Shown here piece after piece: positions 27,092 to 40,012 of a stretch of 64,000 bases of DNA. The DNA is from Prosapia bicincta (Eukaryota; Arthropoda; Insecta; Hemiptera; Cercopidae), in contig JBAIZL010000005.1 of assembly GCA_036971475.1 (NCBI GenBank), positions 243,486,823 to 243,550,822 of the forward strand, written 5' to 3'. Numbering within the stretch: the first letter of the stretch is position 1; every line of letters begins with the position of its first letter. The notes beneath the pieces were generated by a model. It searched no databases. It saw nothing but the letters and a program-made list of their open reading frames with translations, and was not told the DNA's origin. The position numbers and the translations under genes are program-made.

Positions 27092-28382
27092 TCTCTATTT
27101 ACTCCCGTTACATGTTCGGACATTTAACGAGTTATGCACGACCTTGTCTTCCCTATATGTAGTGATGCGAGTGATGAAACCCTTCACTCTCTTTGCGTAT
27201 AGGAGAGGAGGTAGCATTTTGAGAGAAAGCTTACTCAGCCAGAGTGGGTTGGCTACTCTTGTACTGCCCACCATCCGACTATTAGTCTGTTGCTATAGAT
27301 TCTAATAATTTACCTACTGTGGCTGTGGATCACTCTTTTATCAACAGACTTACTTGCTGACTTAATATGGGACAATGATGGCTCAGACATCCTGAAGGCA
27401 ACAACTTAACAACAATGAAATACTCTTGGAAATACTAAAATACAAAACAAAATGAAACGCAATCACACATAAAACTAACCGAGAGTTTCGTTGCCCCAAT
27501 TTGTTCTGGCTTGCGTCCGTTTTTCTTTGCCCTTGTCGTTCTCAAGAAGGTTTCATGAGTGCGCCACACAAGCATTAACATGGCTTCCATTGGTACTCTT
27601 ACTTTCTCCCTATATCAATCGAAAAGTTCTTCCTAGACCTCTGTTTCTTCCCTTCCATTAGTTGTAGATTAATACGAAATGTGAGTATAAGTTAGGAGAA
27701 AATTCAGTAGAGGATGAGCTTAATTTCAGAAATGTGAGTAATTTTTTTTAAAATTAATTACTTCCAAATTAACTTCCTTTTTGGAGTCCTTGCTTCAAGA
27801 AAACCTCAGACTACACATATTCCTACAGACTAACAGGCTGTTTTGCCCATCCAGTGTTTCCAGTGTCTTTCCACAAAAAGTCTCTCTTCGCTCCCTTTGT
27901 ATTTTACGAAGACATTGCTTCGGACTTAAGCCGGTATGTTTACAGATTCCCTTGTGGTATGTTTCTTTCTCTGTAGACCTATTGCAAAGATCTCGCAATA
28001 CCTCTATTTTTACCTCTCCTTCCTTAGCTTGTGAGTGAGTGTGAATAAAAAAATATGATATACGATATTTAGGTTAACATAAAAAGCGACTTCGGTAGAG
28101 TAGATGTTTTTGCCATCGATGGTAAATGATTGATGTTTTTTGTTCATCAACGGTTTTACATCGTGTTTTAAATCGATAGTTCACCGATATGAATATCGAT
28201 GGTAAATATGTACAATAATAGGAAATTATTGTTTAACAATGAGAATTAAACGTTAACACCGAACTCTAGCCTAGCGATAAGACCATTGTTGCTGCATTGA
28301 TATTAAAGTGTTAAAATCCTGAGCTTTATTTATAAAATTAAAAACATCACGCGTTTACATAGAGTATTAGTAATTAACTTAC
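27092..28382. other. Unannotated region
   Basis: 27060-27305 and 27781-28038 have open frames on one or both strands without recognisable domains. GC content is a little higher than the surroundings. 28090-28210 has three ATCGATGGT/ATCGATAG words. No element identified. Confidence 0.45.
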
Positions 28383-28415
28383 ACACGCGCACACACACTC
28401 ACACACACACACACT
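28383..28415. repeat. (AC)n short tract
   Basis: Interrupted AC repeat, CACACGCGCACACACACTCAC and similar. Confidence 0.9.
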
Positions 28416-29430
28416 CATAATACACACGAGCTCGCACACTTGTAGAGTGAATGTAATCCTATTGTAGGCCTATTTATTTATTAAGTAAAACATTTTTTCA
28501 CAAGAGTAAAAGTAACTGTACGGTACTCGCATGCTTTTATCGACAAATATTGTTTGCAAATTTATGAGCTTGTATTTTAAATAATTTAGTGAAGACACAG
28601 CACTAAGTTTAATACATTAAGTGGTAAAAAATATTCTTATTTCGGGGAAGAAATGTTTTTAATAATACGTATTTAATAATAAGGGTTTACAAATAAATTA
28701 TAATATACGAATTTTAATAAAATATAATTAATGTAAATATACTATAGTATATTATATTATTATATTTCAATATATAATATAATAATAATATATATAAAAT
28801 ATAAATTCGTATATCAAATTAAGGATTATATTTATTAACAACTTAGTTATAAAATTTGGTGAATTTTATTTTGTTTAAAATATTTAATAACTAATAACTA
28901 AACAAAAAATGTATCTACCAGAATACAATTTGAACAATAGCATTGTTGGAAACTTGTGCTCATTTAAAGATTACATTTATCTAGAAGCAATATTAGTACA
29001 CTATAGATAAATCACCACGTAGCTCCTTTACAGGACCATATACGAGCTTAGTCCTCGTACTGTTGGTTATGGCAACACAGGAATAAATACGTCAACAATG
29101 TAAGGTATCATCATGATTTGTATTTTTCTGTAGTAGTGATATTATTGGTTCTTGATTAAGCAAGAATCTATTGTAAATTAGTGCTATGATTACAATATTG
29201 TTATTTTCAAATATTTTCTTAAAATTTGTTTATTTTATAGTAATATATAGGGAACGGCAGAGAAGGAAGAGAGGATGAAAGAAAGCAAATGTGTATGTCC
29301 TATATATGTACGTATATTGTTCTGATATAAATAATCAATAAACAATAAATACAAGAATTACTTGAATTATATACTAGAACTAACAAACTTTTCAATGCTT
29401 TTCTTTACCAACTACACTGATGGTATCTTT

Positions 29431-29431
<1 letters not shown>
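28416..29431. other. Unannotated AT-rich region
   Basis: 28700-28800 is a very AT-rich TATAT-dominated stretch. No gene or element recognised. Confidence 0.6.
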
Positions 29432-29488
<57 letters not shown>

Positions 29489-29490
29489 AC
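29432..29490. repeat. (AC)n microsatellite
   Basis: About 50 bases of AC followed by ATACACACC. Confidence 0.97.
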
Positions 29491-31720
29491 CTAATTTATA
29501 TAACCTATTAGTTTTAATTAATTTTTGGTCCAAGAATATTTAGATTTATCATTTCAACGCTTTCGTTCGCTATTGGTGCAAATGGGGCCATTTAGAATTT
29601 TATATCTTGCGTTAAATGAATTACAAATTATTATTTTTTACTTCCAATAAATAATTAGTACACTTAGTTACATTTATATTTAATTGTCGATTGTAATAGA
29701 CATCGAAATATGGCAAATTATATGAAAGTGGCAAGTTCATAAGTAGTACCCTGATGATTAAACGTGTAAGTTAACAAGAAACGTAGAAATATGCCAGAAA
29801 AACATTTCAGTTTGGGATTAATATTGTTAAGATAGCGTAAACATATTCTGTTAGCGTCGTCATATCTGCCTTATTGATTGTATGATGTGTTTTTGTTTAA
29901 ATATGTGAGTTCCTGAAATGGCTATTCCACAACAAAAAACAAATGAACCTTTATAATTGAATTTCTTTACTGAAAATTCACAGATATCTAATGAAATTAA
30001 CACTTTTTTTTATGGTTTTGAAATATGTCCAACACTGAAAGATTTAAGATTTTCTTTTACCAATAATTGAGGAATAGAATAATATTGACATATTGCTAGT
30101 GGGATTTTTGTGCATGGACGGTTTTTACTAACACCCCTCCCATTTTTATTATATCACCAAAACACCATTTGTTATGTTTTAACGTCACTCTCACCCTGTC
30201 ACTTCCACCTAATCCCAGAAAACAATTATTTTAAGTCACATCATCGCATGAATCTATTAACTGGTCGAGATTCCTTTCTCGATAATTCCGAACTCGGCGA
30301 GGTCACGTTCACTTAACAGCTCCCGTATGATATATTTTAATTTTGACATTCTGGAGCAATAATGCTTGTTCGCGACTCGACTTTAACAAGAAGTGTTGAC
30401 CTCATATTTCGCTCCACAACCAGTTTGTACGCAGCTCGGTTTGAAATCGATACGGTTGCGGTGCCTTTGATCTCGGTGACGTCAGTCGAGCGGATGAATC
30501 TTACCTGTTAAACAGATATCTTAATTAATGCGTATTAACGTTTATAGATCGGAAGACCCCCTTGCTGATAGATCGCTTGATTTCGGAATGTGTCTGAAAA
30601 ACACATTAATTGGGAGCACTTTCCAGCATTCGGATCGCACTGAATGCTTTTAGCGTTTCGAAATCGGGCCGACAAAGTGGAAATTTTTGAAACCTGTCGT
30701 CGACAGTTTCGTTTAGCTGGACTTTTTTAAAGTTGGATTTTAACCAGTTTCTATGTTTTTTAGAAAAAATTAGGTTAATGAGCTGATTTGGAATTTTATT
30801 TTCATAAAGAGAAACTGTATATTAATTTGCCTTGAGACATGACGAAATTTTTAGAAATTCTTTGAGCTACGTAGGTTTTTATACATACTGTTTCTTAAAG
30901 TTGTAGCTCTCTAAAAAACTGACAAAAAATACTCGGCAGCGTAAGACATTAAACAAACTGTCCACCTTACCCAGTGTTAAAATACAGATAACTTTGTGTA
31001 ATATAATCACGTCTATTCTATTGCAAGGAATGTATAATACGACATAAATTATAGTAGAATAAAATTATAAGGCTATTTGTCTACAAAATTTAAAAACTAT
31101 ATAGCCTTTAGATAAATTTGCCTAAGCTAAGACTGGCGATTCCTATGACAACTGGGATTGATAGGGTTGCCAGAAGATTTGGCAACGCCGAGTCTAAAGT
31201 GTTTCTTTGTACCTTTATACAACTTTGAAGATGTGAAGGAAACAAGGGCAGCTTAATAGTGGCGAAATTGAAACTCGTCTATCAGACCTTTTCCTTCGCC
31301 GCCGATTTCAAATACCTTTCTAACTTTTCTCGATTATCTGACAGGTTTGATGCTGCTTTGAGAATAGTTGAAAGTATCATAATCCAAAACAGTTTAACTG
31401 GACGTGATGCTTACAACAATTTTTAATTTGGAAACCCCAGCAAAAATCTGTTAAAATCTTTGTCCTTTCCAGTTATCCTCTGCTATGGGGCCCCTCTAGG
31501 AATCTTAAATCCTAAATAAACCTATCAAACGTCCATAGATGCTTGGAGATGTTTGTTTGAAAAGAGATATTGTGAATGTCTAGGATAGCCGGCAAGGATG
31601 ACTATCAACGCTGGAGTATCTGAACATTAATAAATTACCGTTAATTTGCCCTCAAATTAAAGTTGCCCTCAAGTGAAAAAATAATCTGTATTGCTGAAAA
31701 ATACGACTGTAGTACTGAAT
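29491..31720. other. Unannotated region
   Basis: 30110-30316 has a 68-codon open frame with no domain. A candidate regulatory island at 30240-30720 is listed separately. 31161-31181 holds a small GTTGCCA/TGGCAAC hairpin. Otherwise nothing supported. Confidence 0.45.
30240..30720. promoter_or_regulatory. Candidate conserved regulatory island
   Basis: GC-elevated, low-repeat sequence in AT-rich surroundings. It contains CCTTTGATC at 30464-30472, an exact TCF/Pangolin-type word. A palindromic CRE word TGACGTCA is at 30477-30484, five bases further on. A homeodomain-like TTAATTAATGCGTATTAA lies near 30522-30539. No coding frame explains the composition. Motif words alone are weak evidence; cross-species conservation would be needed to call an enhancer. 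Confidence 0.25.
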
Positions 31721-31721
31721 A

Positions 31722-31760
31722 CACACACACACACACACATACACACACACACACAAACAA

Positions 31761-31810
<50 letters not shown>
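31722..31810. repeat. (AC)n(AT)n microsatellite
   Basis: AC tract with ATAC and AAAC interruptions, passing directly into about 40 bases of AT. The short open frame here is repeat-derived. Confidence 0.97.
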
Positions 31811-31817
<7 letters not shown>

Positions 31818-33254
31818 TTATTTATAATATATATAAATATGAAAATATAATATGTAAATTATTCAATATTAGATAATTTAATTTAGTTATAATAATTGTA
31901 ATATAGACGTAAAGTAAATTATATTCAATTTAGAAAATTATAATAAAATATGCATGTTTCATTAGTTACATATTATATTATTACTTTCGATAATAAACCC
32001 TCACATCATATGTAAAAGGACGTGAATATTCTCTTATAAGCTACAATGACGTCATTTCGTTTATCAGCAGTGACATGAATATTTCCTGAAGTAAATCCTA
32101 AATGCCGGTCAGCCCTCCTCCCAGTCTCACGGTCTAACTGTACGCTACCTAGTCCAGGTTATGTCGTGTATACATACCTAACTGTACGGAATACGTGTTG
32201 ATACATTGCGCCTAACGTATACCCAACGTAACGGCTCCGAGCATAAATCAAAGTATCATGTCTCCAATTATAGGAAAGTGTTCACTCTACTCTATCCTGA
32301 GCTTCATAGCGGGAAAATCCTACCTGTTAACAATTAACGGATGTAGGCACATTGTTAAGGTCGCTTATTCTTCAGTCTCAGAAACAGAGCAGGAGTTTAC
32401 TTATTGTAAAACTATTTATATTAATAAAAATAAATACTGTAAAAAGATATCTCATTGCAAATTTGTTTTTTGATTCAGAAATCAACAACATGTTTTAAGG
32501 TTAAACAATATTCTATTAAAGAGACTGTGTGTATTATAGACAATTGTGAGTGAATTTAATGATATGGGGTTGAAGGTTTCTGGTTATTGATTACCATTTG
32601 AAATTTGTTAAGAATAAAAACACATATGTCGATTTATTGAGCGGTTTTACATTGATAGAAGAAGAACGTTCCCATTAGAAAAGTAAAAAAAACAGGACAA
32701 TTTTGAATTATAATTTTTTTGCCTTTAGTTAAAAGTTGGAATTGAAACAGAGATAAATATGTATAAAATTTATTATTATCCTAAATATAACTTAGAGACT
32801 AATTATTATGCATAATATGTACTTAACTAATTTTAATTAGAGGAAGTAATGTATAATTTTAAGAAATTAGAGAATTGAATTTTTGTTTTGTTTTTTGTGT
32901 AATAACTACAAACCAAAACCTACAAGTTTGTAAGGATTTAATATAATAAATATCGAGATAATGTTATATTTCTCATTCTAAAAAGCAACAAATTCAATTT
33001 TATAATATTTAAGTACTTCATAAAATAACATTAATAACTCGTGTGAATTGAAAAGAAAGAAGACTACTATATAAAAATTGCAATTGTCAATTTCTCGCTC
33101 TAATGAAACGTTGCTTAGTAAATTTTTTTCGAAAAAATTGTTATAGCTGTAAATATTACAATCATGTGTTGTATGATTAGATATAGGGTAACGTTATTTT
33201 ATACATTCGTGTTTGAGAAGCCGTTTATAATATTTATTCCTTTATGGTACATCA
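31811..33254. other. Unannotated AT-rich region
   Basis: 32100-32240 is mildly GC-rich. The 32258-32473 open frame (71 codons) has no recognisable domain. No element identified before the LINE. Confidence 0.5.
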
Positions 33255-36155
33255 AACGAACGGGAAAATACTGAGGCCTACATCAGGACGGCAATTTCCA
33301 CGTCGTTTGAGGAAAATTGCCCTCTCTCGCGGATAAACACTGGGCGTGGTAAGTTTAAGTGGAACAGCGAGTTAGAGGTAAGACGGAAAGAGACTAGAAG
33401 GCTCTTTAATAGGGCAAAGAAGAAGAAAACGGCGGAGACCTGGCAGGCATATAAAGACAGCCAGGGTCTCTATAAAAATCTTATTAAAGAGGTTAAACCT
33501 GCTTCTTGGGAAAAGTGGTGCTCAGAGACAAGCACACTGAGTGACACTGCTAGACTGTTTAAAGTGTTAGGAGGTGGACCGAGGGGAGAGCTTAAGTTTG
33601 TCAAGAAGACTGATGGTAGCTTTACTGACACCCCGGAGGAAACACTGCGTCTGCTTATGAGGAACTGTTTTCCCGATATTAGACCGGTAGGGGACGGTGC
33701 TCAAAACCTCCGACATACTGGGCTAAGGGCGGCCTGGAATATTGCTGGGCAGGTGATCTCAGGTGAGAGAGGCGATTCTGTCTTTTGAGCCTTTTAAAGC
33801 GCCTGGATTAGATAACATTACTCCAGCACTACTACAAAATTGCTTGGAGGAAATAATAGGGCCACTGACAGGATTACTCAGAGGCTGTGTTGCCTTGGGT
33901 TACACGCCTGGGCAGTGGCTCAAAACGAAGGTTAAATTTATCCCCAAACCGGGGAGGAAAGGTTACACAGAGGTAAAGGACTTCAGACCTATCAGCCTCA
34001 CATCTTTCTTGTTAAAGACATTGGAAAGGCTGGTGGACTACTATTTGAAGGAGGGACCTTTGAAGCAGTATCCGCTTCATCAGGACCAACACGCCTACCG
34101 AACTGGTGGAGACTGCGCTGTTGTCGGTCGTAGACTTTATTAAGGGTCAGATCAACAACAAAGGAATATGTATTGGGGCTTTTCTTGATGTGGAGGGGGC
34201 TTTTAATAGTACCTCTAGACTGGCCATCAAGAGAGCAGCTATGGATCATGGGATTTCTGATGGAATTATAAATTGGATTATGAGTTCCTTGGAAAACCGG
34301 ATAAGCACTGCATCCTGGATGGGGTGCACGATAAATGGGATGGTCTCGGAGTGCTGCCCGCAGGGTGGAGTGTTATCCCCTTTGCTGTGGAGCCTTGTCG
34401 TGGATGGCCTACTAAGGACACTCAGTGGAATGGGTGTCAAGGTGGTAGGATATGCGGATGACATAGCTATCCTTGTTAGGGGACCATTTGAAGAGGTCCT
34501 CAAAGGCCTGCTTCAAGAGGCACTCAAGGTAACAGAAGCATGGTCCAGGGAGAATGCACTATGCATTCAAGGAGAGAAATCTGTGGCACTCATCTTCACT
34601 AGGCGATATAAAACTAAATCGCTGGAGATGATGGAAGTTGGTAATACTAAAATAAGCTACTTTGAGAGTGCTAAATATCTGGGAGTTATTCTGGATAGGA
34701 AGCTACTCTGGCGTGAGCATTTGGAGGATAAGTGCAAAAAAGCCATAGCTACGTTCAGGCAATGCAGAGGAGCAATAGGCACGAGATGGGGTTTGGGTCC
34801 ACATCAAATGAACTGGATTTATTCCGCCATTGTGGTGCCGAGGTTGGTCTTTGCCTCTATCGTCTGGTGGGACAGGGCACAGAAAGAAACAAGTAAAAGA
34901 ATGCTGGGGCTCTTCCTTAGAGGCATAACTGCTACAAGGAGAAGCACACCATGTGCGGTTATGAGGGTTATGTTGGGTTTTCCATCCTTGAGTCTTCAAA
35001 TTAGGATGGAGGCAATGAAAACTGCATACCGGCTAAGCTGTACTGGGCAGTGGAAGACAAGTAGCAAACTTCATAAACAGCTATTTGGGGATTCACTGCA
35101 GGAGCTCTAGATAGAACCTCAGGATAAGATACTGTCTCTTAAAAGGGAAAAAGGAAACTACAAAATCCTTATTCCTGCAAGAGAGGCATGAGCGGAGTAT
35201 AGACCCAGACATGGTGAAATCTGGTTCACCGATGGGTCCAAGATGAAGGAAGGAGTGGGAGCAGGATTTAGTGGACCGAGACACCAAGACAGATTTTGTC
35301 ATCGCCTGGAGGACTACAACTCTGTCTTCCATTGTGAGGTGCTCGCGATCAAACTATGTGCTGAGGAAATAATAGGGTCTGGCAGGAGGGGCATGCCATC
35401 TGGATTTGCTCGGACAGTCAGGCAGCTCTGAAGGCTTTAGGTAAGGCTAGTACCAGCTCTAGGTTGGTGGCTGAGACTATGGCTTCTCTAGCAGAGCTGA
35501 GTAAGCATAATTCACTCAACCTAACCTGGATTCCAAGACATTCTGGCTGGATAGGGAATGAGAGAGCTGACGCCTTAGCAAAACAAGGGTGTATAACCCA
35601 AGGACCATTGCTGAGGGCAGTGGGCATGCCGCCTCGGGAGGGGCGCAAGAGGATCACGGCACATATAGACAGGTTGTGCAGGAAAGAATGGAATGTAACC
35701 TTTGGGTGTAACAAATCCAAGGTACTGTGGGGTTACTCAGAAGATGTGTGGGGCAAAGAACTACTCTCCTTAAGTAGACATCAAATCAGAGCTACTGTAG
35801 AGCTGGTTACAGGCCATGGAAATCTGAGTTGGTTCCAATACAAAATTGGAAAATCTAGGTCCCCTGTGTGCAAGAGATGCGACGAGGACCAAGAGGAAAG
35901 CCCAATCCACGTACTCTGTGAGTGTCCTGCTTTGGGAGCTGCAAGGAGAAAGTGGTTTGGCTGGCAGGTATGTACACCAGAGGATATCAGAAGATCTAGC
36001 ATCAGGTGGGTACTTGATTTCTGCAAAGAGGTAGGTATGCACTAAGCTAGTCCTGTGGTAGGGATGGGAAGAGAGTACAAAGGCTACAGCTAAGTGTTCT
36101 ACACCGATAAGGTCCCTCCGAGTTTTAGTAGTAATAATAATAAAATAATAATGGT
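33255..36155 (+). pseudogene. 5'-truncated LINE (LOA/I-group-like): reverse transcriptase and RNase H
   Basis: Remnant of a non-LTR retrotransposon ORF2. 33260-33560 encodes the linker before the RT (KFKWNSELEVRRKETRRL...). RT fingers: FKAPGLDNITPALLQ (33794) and FIPKPGRKGY...DFRPISLTSFLLKTLERLV. Palm: AFLDVEGAFNST (34180) and QGGVLSPLLW (34361). Catalytic YADD is at 34451-34462. RNase H has FTDGSK (35225), a later CSDSQAAL (35407) and HSGWIGNERADALA (35541). A Cys-rich CKRCDEDQEESPIHVLCECP follows near 35870. Damage: frameshifts near 33765-33785, 34100 and 35385, plus in-frame stops TAG 35108 and TGA 35189. The endonuclease is missing. The 3' end carries a (TAA)n-like tail at 36126-36155, as in I and LOA elements. 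RT followed by RNase H fits the LOA/I/R1 group; the exact clade needs a phylogeny. Confidence 0.92.
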
Positions 36156-36349
36156 CTAGGAAAGACAGAAGATTTAATTATTTGTCAATAAACATAGCTG
36201 TGAATACATTTTTGTTTTAAAGTAGTGGTTTTAAATGATATAAACAATTAAAAAATGTGAAAAATCTAGAATAACAATACCTCGTTTACTGTTCAAGTGA
36301 ATTTTTAAAAATGAAGACAAATGGCATCAGATCATAATTTTAATATGTA

Positions 36350-36352
<3 letters not shown>
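36156..36352. other. AT-rich spacer
   Basis: About 200 bases between the LINE tail and the (AT)n tract. No feature recognised. Confidence 0.6.

Positions 36353-36406
<54 letters not shown>
36353..36406. repeat. (AT)n microsatellite
   Basis: About 53 bases of AT immediately left of fold-back element D. Confidence 0.97.
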
Positions 36407-36410
<4 letters not shown>

Positions 36411-36838
36411 TTAAACAGCTAACGTTATTTAAATACAAGAATATTTATTAATTTATATTCAAAACTTATACTGAAAATATGAATCTTTTAAAAAAACTAA
36501 TTAAGGATTAAGAATGGAAATATATGAAGCATTTGAAATATATAAATACAATATTAATAACAAATTAAGAAAAGGACAAGTACAAATACATTCTTAATTT
36601 GGTACTATATTCAATGTCTATAGTGTTACGGCAACAAAATAAACTTGACAATTTTTATGAATTTAGCAACAATTCTATTTCTAATTTTACATATGTTTTA
36701 TATCTTGCACTATTGTAATATTCATTCCTGATGATGTTGGTACTGTTTATCAACAAAAAGCTTTGACTATAAATTAATAAAAATTCTTGTATTTGAATAA
36801 CCTTAGTTGTTTTTAATTATTGTACAAGAAAACACATC
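36407..36838. mobile_element. PLE-type fold-back element D (first of three copies)
   Basis: Left arm 36430-36475 (AAATACAAGAATATTTATTA) is inverted relative to the right arm at 36770-36808 (TTCTTGTATTTGAATAACC). Inside the right arm, 36728-36765 reads CTGATGA, T, GTTG, eleven bases, CAAC, AAAA, GCTTTG. This is a hammerhead-like core in which only G12 is lost. The related copy at 52510 keeps GAAA there. After the right arm comes TTGTACAAGAAAACAC, shared with the copy at 60591, then a CA microsatellite. Confidence 0.6.
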
Positions 36839-36841
36839 CAC

Positions 36842-36860
36842 CCACACACACACACACACA

Positions 36861-36929
<69 letters not shown>
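36842..36929. repeat. (AC)n(CT)n(AC)n microsatellite
   Basis: AC repeat interrupted by CTCTCTCTCTCT near 36861-36872. Confidence 0.97.
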
Positions 36930-36931
<2 letters not shown>

Positions 36932-38824
36932 TAGCGTATCTAAACATGAATCTCACTTGATGTTTGTTTCGAAATGAATTTTTGAAAACCTTCCACTCTT
37001 AGTCCAATACTTCAAAATGGAAAAATAACTTTTTCGAACCCAGAATATCAAAAAATATCAAGATAGATTCTTTTTTAAGGTATATTGCGGTAGAAGTGAT
37101 AGGTGTATACAAGTATAGGGTATTTAATCATACATAGCCTATATAAAGGATTATAATGGCTAATTGATTAAAAAAAGTCTAAATAATCTACTTGCTTCAA
37201 CATATATGTGCAGTTGTAACGTATTTTCACTTTGATATTGTGATATCATAATATAGTGATAAGTGTTAATATTTAATTTGACAAAAATATTTAAAACTCC
37301 TAAAACACTTGCACAATAGATATTGTTTTTTAAAATTTTACAATGAACCTTATTGGCTAATGTTATGGTTCTGTAAGTAGTAAATATAGAATAGCAGAAG
37401 CGTTTTATCGTTTCGGGCTAAAGTTTTCGATTCTGTTTTCTACCAACTATGTCAATAGTTTTCAAGACAAAATCTGGGTTATAATTCACATGGCTATTAA
37501 GCCGTAATGACACCGTGGGCGTTCGACATCCGTGTTCTCCGCGAATTAATACGCTACCTAATGGAAAGCACCCATTTAAAGACGATAAAATCAAATCACT
37601 TTATGCTCTCTGATATACGCTCTGCTCCGAATAATGTACCCCAGTGCCGCCTACTTGTTGATAATTATTAAAAACAAATAAATAATTCTAATCATAGGTT
37701 ATGTGATTGATAAACGATGGCGCCGTACCACAGCCGTTAGGCATTCCTCTTGAATCTACAAACAAAGCTTCGACGTACACTGCCATCTCTATTATTAAAC
37801 AATTTGATACACGGTATCAATTACAGTTTATCAGTGCAGCATTTATAATCGATCAGTGGCCATGTCCTGGTACGTGAAACATGATACACAATCTGAGTCT
37901 AGATGCGATATATCGCTACTGAGAAATATTATGGTAATTTTTGCATTCAGGCGATGCTTTTACGTCTGACGTAATTGATTAATGTCCACTAGAGGCGCTA
38001 GAGTCTGGTTGTATGGAATTCGAAAGTCTCCGCGGTATTTTGTTATGAGATGTTCACTAATAGATAATTTTGAAGTTATTTTATTTTTCTTGTTTAACGT
38101 TCTATGTTAGCGTTTACAGGTTTGTAGATCTCCGGAATTGAGAGTACTTTCAAGTTTGAGTTGTTGGTAAAAGGTTCTATGATTAAAAAGTAGCGAAGAA
38201 AACAAACAGCCTAGCTTTATATTTCAAAGTACTGTACTCCCTGTAAGCGATTTCAATACTCGGAACACAATGATGCCGTTAAAGCAATAATTAAATACAT
38301 TTTACTGCTAATATTCTTATTTGAGAAAACCAATTTGTCCTTTTCTTGTAGGTTAGTAATTGCAAAATTAGGTCGATAAAATCCTTGATAAATCTATTCT
38401 TAATTTTAAATATAATTTTGAGGTTTAATGAGAAAATAAGGTCTTCCAGTTCAATTATAAAGTACATCCTAACGACGAGATTGGATATACAGCGTAAAAT
38501 AAATCTGCTTGTTTTTCACTGCTAAGAAAAGGGATAACAAAACAGAAACGGAATGTAGATCAGGATATTTATCAATCTTTGACTGTAAAACATATTTATG
38601 CAATCACTCAATTTTAAAAAATAGTGATTACAAAACCTTTAAGAGGATATAATATAGAGACTTTTTTTTCTATAGAAAAAAACACTTCACTGTTACAATG
38701 GAGTGACTTTTAAATGAGAGATTATCTTAAAGATTCCGACTGACAAATCTATTTATTCTTCAAAAGTACTGACAATGAGCTCCTTTAATAAACCATAAAG
38801 ATTATAAAAATATAAAAAGCTTTT
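36930..38824. other. Unannotated region including a GC-elevated island
   Basis: 37490-38040 is compositionally distinct (GCCGTAATGACACCGTGGGC ... GGCGCCGTACC ... AGAGGCGCTAGAG). It has no usable coding frame, so it may be conserved non-coding DNA. The remainder is AT-rich with nothing recognised. Confidence 0.35.
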
Positions 38825-39045
38825 TGTTAAAGAATAACACGAAAAATACTTTAAATAGAATTTGTTTTTACTATCCTTATGTAAATTTCAATAGTAAAGC
38901 TGCCATCTTCAGAGGCAAAATAAAAAAAGGAATTTCGTTTTTTGTTGCCTCTGGGGATGTTTGCTTGGCAAACGAAACGTACATGATCTTAATAAAAATG
39001 TTTGTAGTTAACGGATGTTACGTGTTATTGTAACTCATCAGTGTT
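38825..39045. mobile_element. PLE-type fold-back element E with two hammerhead-like cores
   Basis: Right half (+), 38951-38985: CTGGGGA, T, GTTTGC, loop TTG, GCAAAC, GAAA, CGTACATGA. This is a perfect six-pair stem II with GAAA, and CTGAAGA mutated to CTGGGGA. Left half (minus), 38912 to 38880: CTGAAGA, sixteen bases, GAAA, TTTACATAAGG, with stem II lost. The two cores face each other around a 40-base centre (GAGGCAAAAT against TGTTGCCTCT). Outer AATAACACG at 38834 and its complement near 39009 support the inverted arms. The 38824-39033 open frame is incidental. Confidence 0.6.
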
Positions 39046-39521
39046 TTTCCAAAATAGCGAGGGCATTTTACTAACTAGATATAGGCCTATAACGTTATAT
39101 TTCGGAAGTTTTCTATTTTAAAGTATGTTTTTCCTTGGTAAGGACCTAAATAGTCTAAATCTTACGCTAAATTTTGCTATAGTTGCTCGTTTTAAGAGCT
39201 TTTAAATTTAAAAACAAGAAAGTTTTTAAAATAAATTTGTATCGATAAATTATATTTTTGTTTGTGAAGTAGAATAACTGACTTTATTAAAATGAACAAA
39301 AGGCAAGACATTTATTTAATAACTTTTAAACGTTTATAAATTTATTACATTTTGCAAAATGTGTCACAATAGTTTCGAAATGATTATTTAATTTGTAAGT
39401 TTGACATTTTAATATAAAATTTAAATACAATATAGTAAAAATTGTTTTTTTAAATATTACTTCATGGCAATAGATTTTCTCAACATTATTGGAAGTTTTA
39501 TTCATCATCAAATTTAGATAA
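39046..39521. other. Unannotated AT-rich spacer
   Basis: No feature recognised. The minus open frame 39326-39511 has no domain. Confidence 0.6.
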
Positions 39522-40012
39522 CACCTATTTCTACTTAACAGCTACTTCCACTAAACAGTTATTTTTACTTAACAGCTACTTCCATGTAACAGGTACTTCC
39601 ACTTAACGGCTACATTCACTTAACAGCTACTTCCACTTAACATCTTCTTCCACTTAACAGCTACTTTCACTTGAAATCTACTTCCTCTTAACAGCTACTT
39701 CAACTTAACAGCTACTTCAACTTAACAGCTACTTCCACTTAACAGTTATTTCCACTTAACAGCTACTTTCACTTAACAGCTACTTCCTCTTAACAGCTAA
39801 TTCAACCTGAGAACTACTTCCACTTAACAGCTACTCCCACCTAATAGCTACTTCCACTTGACAGCTTCTTTAACTTAACAGCTACTTCCACTTAACAGCT
39901 ACTTCAACCTAACAAGTACTTCCACTTAACAGCAACTTCCACTTAATAGCTACTTCCACTTAACAGCTATTTTCACTTAGTACTTTCACTAAACAGCTAC
40001 TTTCAATTAATA
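39522..40012. repeat. 17-bp minisatellite, about 28 units
   Basis: Tandem copies of a 17-base unit CTTAACAGCTACTTCCA with point variants (TTTCA, CCTCT, TCAAC; AACAGTTATT). Some units carry small indels. The flanks drop abruptly to unique sequence. Confidence 0.95.

Noticed and set aside
39522..40012. CRISPR array
   Set aside because: The 17-bp units are contiguous with no unique spacers; it is a minisatellite in eukaryotic DNA.
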